DNA of 18,769 nt from an uncultured Ruminococcus sp. Lineage in GTDB: Bacteria > Bacillota > Clostridia > Oscillospirales > Acutalibacteraceae. Position 1 is the first letter of the stretch. Each line of letters opens with the position of its first letter. The stretch lies in contig CACXGJ010000017.1 in the NCBI GenBank assembly GCA_902767125.1, positions 1-18,769 on the forward strand, written 5' to 3'. Below, piece by piece: positions 1 to 5,370 of the stretch. The position numbers and the translations under genes are program-made. The notes under the pieces are model-generated. The model did no database searches and was not told the DNA's origin. It worked only from the letters and a program-made list of their open reading frames with translations.

Positions 1-9
1 GTTTTACAG

Positions 10-83
<74 letters not shown>

Positions 84-103
84 TTATCTGAAGACACTAT
101 AAT

Positions 104-132
104 ATTTTACAATGTTATTGTTGATTTGTCAA
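104..132 (-). promoter_or_regulatory. sigma-A promoter of tRNA-Arg
   Basis: On the minus strand TTGACA (127-132) is followed by a 17-bp spacer and TAAAAT (104-109). Transcription would start near position 97, about 14 nt before the tRNA 5' end at 83. This is as expected for a monocistronic tRNA gene. Confidence 0.8.
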
Positions 133-164
133 GAGATTTTTTGGTGTATTATTAAAAAAATAGT

Positions 165-193
165 TTGCTATTTCGACATAAATGTTATATACT
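165..193 (+). promoter_or_regulatory. Probable sigma-A promoter of the DegV gene
   Basis: TTGCTA (165-170), 17-bp spacer, TATACT (188-193). Start would be near 200, leaving a leader of about 30 nt with the AGGAGG at 216-221. A 6-bp dyad AAATAG-TTTG-CTATTT (158-173) overlaps the -35 box and could be an operator, though in AT-rich DNA it may be chance. Confidence 0.6.
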
Positions 194-229
194 TATGATA
201 TAAAAAAGTTTTTTTAGGAGGAGTTTTTG

Positions 230-1102
230 GTGTCAAAGGTAGCTATTGCCACCGACAGTAACAGTGGTATTACAAAACATACGGCTAAAAAATTGGGAGT
301 TTATGTTCTTCCGATGACATTTTTTGTAAACGGCAAGCAATATTACGAAGAGGTAGACCTTTCTCAAAAGGATTTTTACAAGCTCATTGCAAATTCAAAG
401 GCAGAAGTCGGAACTTCACAGCCTTCTCCGAATGAACTTTCGGATTTTTGGAGAGGTATCCTGAAGGAGCATGATGAATTGGTCTATATTCCTATGTCAT
501 CGGCTTTGAGCAGTTCTTGTACAACTGCCTCAATGATAGCAAGGGATTTTGGAGGGAGAGTCCATGTTGTGAATAATCAGAGAATTTCTGTGACACAGTA
601 TCAGTCAGTCAAGGATGCCGCTGAAATGTCTAAAAACGGGCTGTCGGGAAGGCAGATAAAAGAAAAGCTTGAGAATGATAAATTGGAGTCAAGTATCTAT
701 ATAATGGTGAATGACCTGAAGTATCTCAAAAAAGGCGGACGAGTTACAACGGCAGGGGCATTGATAGCAAGTGTTATGAACCTGAAGCCCGTTTTGCAGA
801 TACAGGGAGGAAAGCTTGATGCTTATGCAAAGTGCAGGGGAGTAAAATCAGCAAAGGAGACCTTACTTTCGGCAATGCACAAGGACTTTGACGGACGTTT
901 CAAGGAATATGTCGATAATAAGAAAATGTCACTTTTATATTCTTATTCTGATATGTCCAATGGAGATATTGACCAGTGGCGTAAGGAGATAGAAAAGTCA
1001 TTTCCCGGATTCAAGGTAAACGGTCAGCCGCTTTCATTGAGTATAGGTTGTCATATAGGTCCCGGTTCGATAGCAATAGCCTGTTCAAAGATAACAGAAT
1101 AA
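230..1102 (+). CDS. DegV family fatty-acid-binding protein
   Basis: A 290-residue DegV protein, the full family length. DegV (FakB-type) proteins hold one fatty acid in a pocket between two alpha/beta domains and present it to the kinase FakA, feeding exogenous fatty acids into phospholipid synthesis. The N-terminus has the family signature with DSNSGIT at residues 9-15. The centre has YLKKGGRV followed by ALIASVMNLKPVLQIQGGKL, and the C-terminus has GCHIGPGSIAIA, which contains the family histidine. Start: AGGAGG at 216-221 lies 8 nt before GTG at 230 but only 5 nt before an in-frame TTG at 227, so I choose the GTG. The gene is monocistronic behind its own promoter and convergent with the next gene, with only 6 nt between the stops. 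No fakA is in the window. The bound ligand is inferred from the family. Confidence 0.93.
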   Translation: MSKVAIATDSNSGITKHTAKKLGVYVLPMTFFVNGKQYYEEVDLSQKDFYKLIANSKAEVGTSQPSPNELSDFWRGILKEHDELVYIPMSSALSSSCTTASMIARDFGGRVHVVNNQRISVTQYQSVKDAAEMSKNGLSGRQIKEKLENDKLESSIYIMVNDLKYLKKGGRVTTAGALIASVMNLKPVLQIQGGKLDAYAKCRGVKSAKETLLSAMHKDFDGRFKEYVDNKKMSLLYSYSDMSNGDIDQWRKEIEKSFPGFKVNGQPLSLSIGCHIGPGSIAIACSKITE

Positions 1103-1108
1103 TTTTTT

Positions 1109-2341
1109 TCATTCGATTATTGCGACAGCATTTCTGACTTCCTTTTCCGTATCGGAATTTTCGAGATATTCATAGGAGTACAGCATAAATCCGTTAGTTT
1201 TAATGGCTCGGCTGTACTCTATTTGCTTTTGGAGATTGTCATCACTCAAAAGCCATGTACCGCTGTCGGCATCAGAACCGGCCTTGTACATTCCGAGACC
1301 GAAATACAGCTTTATATTTGGATTGGTGACGGTAGCCTTCCATTTATCCGCAAGAGGATCAAACGGAAAAGTGGGATGATTGTTGCTGACATAAAGCTGT
1401 GGGCAGATATAATCAATGTATCCGTCCTGCGAACACCATACATTGATATCGGCACCTATCTTTTCATTGTTATCAAAATTGCATTGAGGGGCGATGCCGA
1501 ATACGACGTTATTTTTGAGGGAGTGTATTTTTGAATAAATGCCCTCTATGAGCATATTTATGTTAGCCTTTCGCCATTCAGGCTGTGATATTGGCAGAAA
1601 ATCGGCTTTGACGGATTTGGCATATTCCTGATAGCTTGTCTTGTCATAATCGGTATCATCTGACGGATAAAAATAATCATCAAGCTGTACACCGTCAATG
1701 TCATAATTTCGGACAATTTCGGTTATGCCGTCAATGATGAGCTTTCTGACTTCGGGATATGCAGGATCATAATAGGTGCTGTTTTGATAGGTAAAGGTGG
1801 GATAATTTTTATAAGGGTTGGTGTCGGATAAAGCGGATGGAGTTTGTGCAGTTGATATTCTCAAGGGATTTACCCATGCGTGGACGGAGATATTTTTTTC
1901 GTGGAATTTTTTGATGATAATATCCAAAGGATCGAAGTCAGGAGCAATGCCCTGATTTCCCATAAGAATATGAGAGTATGGGAATATCTTTGAGGGATAG
2001 ATGGAATCGCTGAAGGGACGGACTTGTATGATTGCGGTGTTTATTTTGTATTTGATACATCTTTCGACCATGATGTTGATTTTGTTTTCAAAGCCGTTTT
2101 GAGACCTTTCGTCAGGTGAGAGTGTCAGTGACATATAGGGAATCCATATACCGTGCATTTCGGTTTGAGGGCTTTGGGTAACGGCTTCCGAAATTTCGTT
2201 TGGCTTCGGAGAGGCTTCGGAGATTTTTGTGGTATCGGTATGAACAGTCTGTTTGTTTTGAGTGAAATAAATAAATGATATGCTTATGAGCAGGAATATA
2301 ACGGAAAAAAATAAGGGTGAAAAAACTTTTCTCTTTTTCAT
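1109..2341 (-). CDS. Secreted or membrane-anchored GHL10/DUF187 glycoside-hydrolase-like protein
   Basis: A 410-residue protein with a basic N-terminus and a hydrophobic segment (about residues 8-27, no lipobox cysteine), then a low-complexity S/T/P/E linker to about residue 60. That is a signal peptide or membrane anchor with the domain outside the cell. From residue 61 it matches glycosyl-hydrolase-like family 10 (YngK type): EMHGIWIPYMSL (61-72), IIQVRPFSD (104-112), VHAWVNPLR (153-161), DGVQLDDYFYP (216-226), GIAPQCN (282-288) and ICPQLYVSN (312-320). The acidic pair in the LDDYFYP strand is the likely catalytic or ligand site. The family is thought to act on cell-wall or extracellular glycans, but the substrate is unknown. 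A weak AAGG precedes the ATG. A possible promoter, TTGTCT-16-TAATAT (2384-2411, minus), overlaps the divergent promoter of the next gene. Confidence 0.9.
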   Translation of the reverse strand: MKKRKVFSPLFFSVIFLLISISFIYFTQNKQTVHTDTTKISEASPKPNEISEAVTQSPQTEMHGIWIPYMSLTLSPDERSQNGFENKINIMVERCIKYKINTAIIQVRPFSDSIYPSKIFPYSHILMGNQGIAPDFDPLDIIIKKFHEKNISVHAWVNPLRISTAQTPSALSDTNPYKNYPTFTYQNSTYYDPAYPEVRKLIIDGITEIVRNYDIDGVQLDDYFYPSDDTDYDKTSYQEYAKSVKADFLPISQPEWRKANINMLIEGIYSKIHSLKNNVVFGIAPQCNFDNNEKIGADINVWCSQDGYIDYICPQLYVSNNHPTFPFDPLADKWKATVTNPNIKLYFGLGMYKAGSDADSGTWLLSDDNLQKQIEYSRAIKTNGFMLYSYEYLENSDTEKEVRNAVAIIE

Positions 2342-2353
2342 GCAAACACAACC

Positions 2354-2382
2354 TTGATTTTATTTATATATAAATATATAAT
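2354..2382 (+). promoter_or_regulatory. sigma-A promoter upstream of the DUF1294 gene
   Basis: TTGATT (2354-2359), 17-bp spacer, TATAAT (2377-2382). The predicted transcription start falls at about 2389, on the first in-frame ATG of the gene, which bears on the choice of start codon. Confidence 0.65.
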
Positions 2383-2388
2383 AATATT

Positions 2389-2712
2389 ATGGAATTAATG
2401 ACAGGAGACAAAAAGAAATTGGAATGGTATCATATTTTGATAATTATATATGCAGTTGTAATGAATATAGCGGCAGCAGTTGTGACAGTGAAGGATAAAG
2501 AATGTGCAAAGAAAAAACGCTGGAGAATATCGGAAAAAAATCTTCTGATACTTGCAGCGTTGAGTGGGTGTATTACAATGTATATCACGATGAAGATGAT
2601 ACATCATAAAACAAAGCATAATCTTTTTATGGTAGGGATACCGATAATATTCATATGCGAGGTGTTGGCAGGTTTAGGGATATATGCTTTTATGACAATG
2701 CCGTCAGCATAA
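2389..2712 (+). CDS. DUF1294 family small membrane protein
   Basis: Up to 107 residues. The pattern is that of DUF1294: a first membrane helix (about residues 15-33), a basic loop VKDKECAKKKRWRISEKNLL, a second hydrophobic helix LILAALSGCITMYITM, the family's conserved basic turn MIHHKTKHNLFMVGIP, and a last helix ending near residue 104. The function of the family is unknown. The start is uncertain. ATG 2389 has no ribosome binding site and coincides with the predicted transcription start, so it would be leaderless. An in-frame TTG at 2419 sits 11 nt after AGGAG (2403-2407) and would give a 97-residue protein that begins just before the first helix, closer to the usual family start. The last 9 nt overlap the end of the convergent gene. 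Confidence 0.82.
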   Translation: MELMTGDKKKLEWYHILIIIYAVVMNIAAAVVTVKDKECAKKKRWRISEKNLLILAALSGCITMYITMKMIHHKTKHNLFMVGIPIIFICEVLAGLGIYAFMTMPSA

Positions 2713-3138
2713 AAATACCTTTAGATTATCAATATGCTTTTGTTCCTTTGAGATGAAGCCGTTTGCATAGTCGATAGTTTTCTTGTCGGCGTTGGGACAG
2801 GCACCGATATGCTTTGTAAGGTCGATGATGCCTTTTGTAGTGCCTGTTATCATAATTTCGGCGATGTGGTCGGAGCTTGTGTCATTTATCGTATGGAGCT
2901 GTATGGAACTCCACATACCTGTTTTTTGGAGAAGTCCGATATCCTTTGGGACAACACCGTTTTGGAGGAGAGCCTGTTCGGTGTCGGAAGCGGCCTTACA
3001 GTAATCGCCGTACTGCTCTGTAAGTTCTTCCTTGAGAGCCTCGTGTTCGACCTTTGGCAGGACTGTTTCAACAGCCTCTATGCCTGTTTTTGAGAGCTTG
3101 TAAATTCCCGAAAGCAATTCGTTTGTTTCATCATTCAT
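2704..3138 (-). CDS. DUF2383-like ferritin-fold protein
   Basis: A 144-residue all-helical soluble protein. Helices with acidic residues and the run DTSSDHIAEIMITGTTKGIIDL resemble the clostridial proteins annotated as DUF2383 or ferritin-like, which form a four-helix bundle and have no proven function. I choose ATG 3138 because GAGG precedes it on the minus strand by about 11 nt. The reading frame is open to an ATG at 3204, but that extension (MNKFIFLSKNN...) has no ribosome binding site and is not family-like. Start codons of this gene and the LUD gene are about 85 nt apart, divergently arranged. It ends inside the last codons of the DUF1294 gene, so the two transcripts are antisense at their 3' ends. 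Confidence 0.8.
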   Translation of the reverse strand: MNDETNELLSGIYKLSKTGIEAVETVLPKVEHEALKEELTEQYGDYCKAASDTEQALLQNGVVPKDIGLLQKTGMWSSIQLHTINDTSSDHIAEIMITGTTKGIIDLTKHIGACPNADKKTIDYANGFISKEQKHIDNLKVFLC

Positions 3139-3222
3139 AAAAATATTTACCTCACTTTGACTTGTTATAAAATTATTTTTTGATAAAAATATAAATTTAT
3201 TCATTGAAAGGAAGTTTTTATT

Positions 3223-3867
3223 GTGACAGAAATTATTGAAAGAACCATGTCAGCCTTGCGTAAAAATAATATGCAGGCATATTACGTTGAAACGAAGGAG
3301 GATGTTGTTGAGCTTGTCAAAACGCTGATTTCAAAGGGAGATACTGTAACACATGGAGGTTCTGTGACACTTGGTGAATGCGGTATACCGTCACTTCTCT
3401 CAAACGGTGATTATAACTATCTTGACAGGAATGCAAAGGGACTGACAAGAGAGGATATACTTGCCATATATGAGAAGACATTTTCAGCGGATGTATTCTT
3501 TACAAGTGCCAATGCTATAACGGAGAATGGATTGTTGTACAATGTAGACGGCAATTCAAACAGAGTTGCAGCAATACTGTATGGACCAAAGAGTGTGATA
3601 GTGATAGCAGGCTGTAATAAGATAGTGCCTGATATAAATGCGGCTATGGTAAGATTGAAAACAGTTGCAGCACCGCTGAATACAAAAAGACTTGACTGTA
3701 AAACTCCGTGTGCGAAGACAGGAAAGTGTATAGCGGCTGATAATCCGATGCTTGCAGAGGGCTGTAAAAGTCCCGAAAGAATATGCTGTAACTATGTAGT
3801 AACTGCTCAACAAAGGCATAAGGATAGGATAAAGGTAATTCTTGTAGGTGAGGATTTGGGATATTGA
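3223..3867 (+). CDS. Stand-alone LUD-domain protein (LutC/YkgG-like)
   Basis: A 214-residue LUD (DUF162) domain protein. In LutABC this fold belongs to L-lactate oxidation, but the short stand-alone clostridial form has no established substrate. Visible family features: DTVTHGGSVTLGECGI (40-55), LDRNAKGLTREDI (67-79), DVFFTSANAITENGLLYNVDGNSNRV (90-115) and YGPKSVIVIAGCNKIV (120-135). The C-terminal third has six cysteines (C159, C163, C169, C181, C188, C189) in a CxxxC...C layout that could hold a metal or iron-sulfur cluster; that is inference. Start is GTG 3223 with AAAGGAAG (3207-3213) about 9 nt upstream. It is the first gene of a three-gene unit and is followed after 14 nt by deoD. No lutA or lutB is nearby, so a role in lactate use is not supported by context. 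Confidence 0.88.
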   Translation: MTEIIERTMSALRKNNMQAYYVETKEDVVELVKTLISKGDTVTHGGSVTLGECGIPSLLSNGDYNYLDRNAKGLTREDILAIYEKTFSADVFFTSANAITENGLLYNVDGNSNRVAAILYGPKSVIVIAGCNKIVPDINAAMVRLKTVAAPLNTKRLDCKTPCAKTGKCIAADNPMLAEGCKSPERICCNYVVTAQQRHKDRIKVILVGEDLGY

Positions 3868-3881
3868 TCGGAGGGATTTGA

Positions 3882-4583
3882 ATGTCAACGCCTCATATAA
3901 AGGCTGAAAAGGGAGATTTTGCAAAGACTGTTTTAATGCCCGGTGATCCATTGAGAGCAAAATACATTGCAGAGCATTTTCTTGAGGGAGCAGTTTTGGT
4001 GAATGAAGTCAGGGGGATGCTGGGATATACAGGGTATTATGATAATAGGAAAGTGTCGGTCATGGCAAGTGGGATGGGGATGCCGTCAATGGGTATATAT
4101 TCCTATGAACTGTTTAAATTCTTTGATGTAGATAATATTATAAGGATAGGAACAGCAGGAGCCGTAAGTGAAAGATTGGGCTTGCGGGATATAGTGCTTG
4201 CAATGTCATCCTGTACAAATTCAAACTTTGCGGCTCAATACGGGCTGAATGGAACAATTGCCCCCACAGCGAGCTTTGAACTGTTGAAAAGAGCTTATGA
4301 ACAGGCTGAAAGGCTTGGGAAGAAGGTGTATGTAGGTTCGGTTTATACAACGGACTTGTTTTATGATGATTCGGAGAGACTTGCCGATTGGAGAAAGCTG
4401 GGGATACTTGCGACAGAGATGGAGAGTGCGGCACTGTATCTGAATGCGGCACGTTTGGGGAAAAATGCACTTTGTATTTGTACGATATCGGATTGTCCGT
4501 TGACAGGAGAAAGCTGTTCATCGGACGAAAGGGAAAGAACTTTCAATGATATGGTTGAAATAGCGTTGTCGATGAGAGAATAA
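3882..4583 (+). CDS. deoD: Purine-nucleoside phosphorylase, DeoD type
   Basis: A 233-residue hexameric-type PNP. It phosphorolyses purine (deoxy)ribonucleosides to the base and (deoxy)ribose-1-phosphate in purine salvage. Key elements are all present: H5 from the neighbouring subunit, GDPLRAKYIA (21-30), R44 in EVRGMLGYTG, SGMGMPSMGIYSYEL (63-77), R88 and GTAGAV (90-95) for phosphate binding, ATEMES (177-182) for the nucleoside, and SD204 for base protonation with TGE after it. Length matches the family. CGGAGGG (3869-3875) gives a strong ribosome binding site 14 nt after the LUD stop, so the two genes are co-transcribed. The stop at 4581-4583 is in frame with the next gene, 18 nt on. Confidence 0.96.
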   Translation: MSTPHIKAEKGDFAKTVLMPGDPLRAKYIAEHFLEGAVLVNEVRGMLGYTGYYDNRKVSVMASGMGMPSMGIYSYELFKFFDVDNIIRIGTAGAVSERLGLRDIVLAMSSCTNSNFAAQYGLNGTIAPTASFELLKRAYEQAERLGKKVYVGSVYTTDLFYDDSERLADWRKLGILATEMESAALYLNAARLGKNALCICTISDCPLTGESCSSDERERTFNDMVEIALSMRE

Positions 4584-4601
4584 CAAATAAGGGGAATTTT
4601 T

Positions 4602-5312
4602 ATGGAGAAATCATATCCGTATACGGGGAAGCCTATCAAACCGCCGTTTGCGTTGAATATTGAAGGTAAGACGCTTGTGCAGGGAGAGGATTACCGTATA
4701 GAGATACTTGATAATATAGATGTGGGGACAGCCCATGTTTATATAACAGGTATTGGTGAGTATACCGGAAAATATGAATATACCTTTGAGATAGAGCCGA
4801 TTCAGGCAAGGACACTTTCATTTTTTGCGGACAGTAATGTATTCCAGTATGACGGCGAGCCGAAAAGTATGAATATAGTGGTAAAATTCGGTGAAATGGC
4901 ACTTGAGGAGGGCAAGGATTATGACATTGAGTATGAAAATAATATTGCTCCGGGAAAAGCATCTGCATTGCTGACATTCAAGGGAAATTTCATCGGAGTC
5001 ATGTCAATACCGTTTATGATAAAGAATACACTGCCTGAATTGGTGAATACATCGGAGGTCTCGAGCAGTGAGATAAATTTCGGTGAAACGGTCACACTAA
5101 ATTCATCAGCGTCGGGCGGTTCGGGAAAGTATCTGTATGCAGTGGTATATAAAAAGACGGCGGATAAAAAATGGACATGGGTACAGACCTTGAGTGAGGA
5201 AACATCTGTTGATATAAAGCCGGCAAGGAGAGCCGAATATATTATATGCTCAAAGGTCAAGGATGAAACAGGAAATGTTGTGAAGAAGTTCTTTAAAGTG
5301 AATGTAAAATGA
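4602..5312 (+). CDS. Signal-less tandem Ig/MBG-like repeat protein
   Basis: 236 residues, not a known enzyme. Two beta-sandwich repeats of the kind found in giant cell-surface proteins of gut Firmicutes are visible: residues 5-66 (YPYTGKPIKP ... LVQGEDYRIE ... GTAHVYITGIGEYTG) and 79-141 (FQYDGEPKSM ... LEEGKDYDIEYENNIAPGKA ... FKGNFIG). A third domain (about 145-236) starts with S/T-rich strands and GGSGKYLYAVVY, like Ig-like or triple-tyrosine domains. What is odd is the lack of any signal peptide, transmembrane helix or anchoring motif: the protein starts directly in repeat 1. The start is firm, since AAGGGG (about 4589-4594) precedes ATG 4602, and the frame is closed upstream by the deoD stop. 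It is the last gene of the LUD-deoD unit and is followed by a strong terminator. Function unknown; it may be a cytosolic binding or scaffold protein or the displaced tail of a surface protein. Confidence 0.8.
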   Translation: MEKSYPYTGKPIKPPFALNIEGKTLVQGEDYRIEILDNIDVGTAHVYITGIGEYTGKYEYTFEIEPIQARTLSFFADSNVFQYDGEPKSMNIVVKFGEMALEEGKDYDIEYENNIAPGKASALLTFKGNFIGVMSIPFMIKNTLPELVNTSEVSSSEINFGETVTLNSSASGGSGKYLYAVVYKKTADKKWTWVQTLSEETSVDIKPARRAEYIICSKVKDETGNVVKKFFKVNVK

Positions 5313-5320
5313 GAAGAAAA

Positions 5321-5367
5321 AAATTACGGTATCAGCGGTGAAATGAATGCTGTTACCGTAATTTTTG
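5321..5367. terminator. Bidirectional intrinsic terminator
   Basis: AAATTACGGTATCAGC (5321-5336) pairs with GCTGTTACCGTAATTT (5349-5364) with one mismatch. A T-run follows on the plus strand and another on the minus strand. It lies between two convergent genes whose stops are 58 nt apart and serves both. Confidence 0.88.
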
Positions 5368-5370
5368 GTT

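Noticed and set aside
1223..1534. 103-codon plus-strand ORF antisense to the GHL10 gene
   Set aside because: It lies inside a well-supported gene, with no ribosome binding site and no family pattern; other antisense ORFs in glnN, pgi, holB and ricT were dismissed for the same reason.
3139..3204. N-terminal extension of the DUF2383-like gene to ATG 3204
   Set aside because: No ribosome binding site, sequence unlike the family, and ATG 3138 has a GAGG before it.
4581..4604. In-frame deoD stop followed by the Ig-repeat gene, suggesting stop read-through and a fusion protein
   Set aside because: The second gene has its own ribosome binding site and ATG, and the context after TAA is not a known read-through signal.
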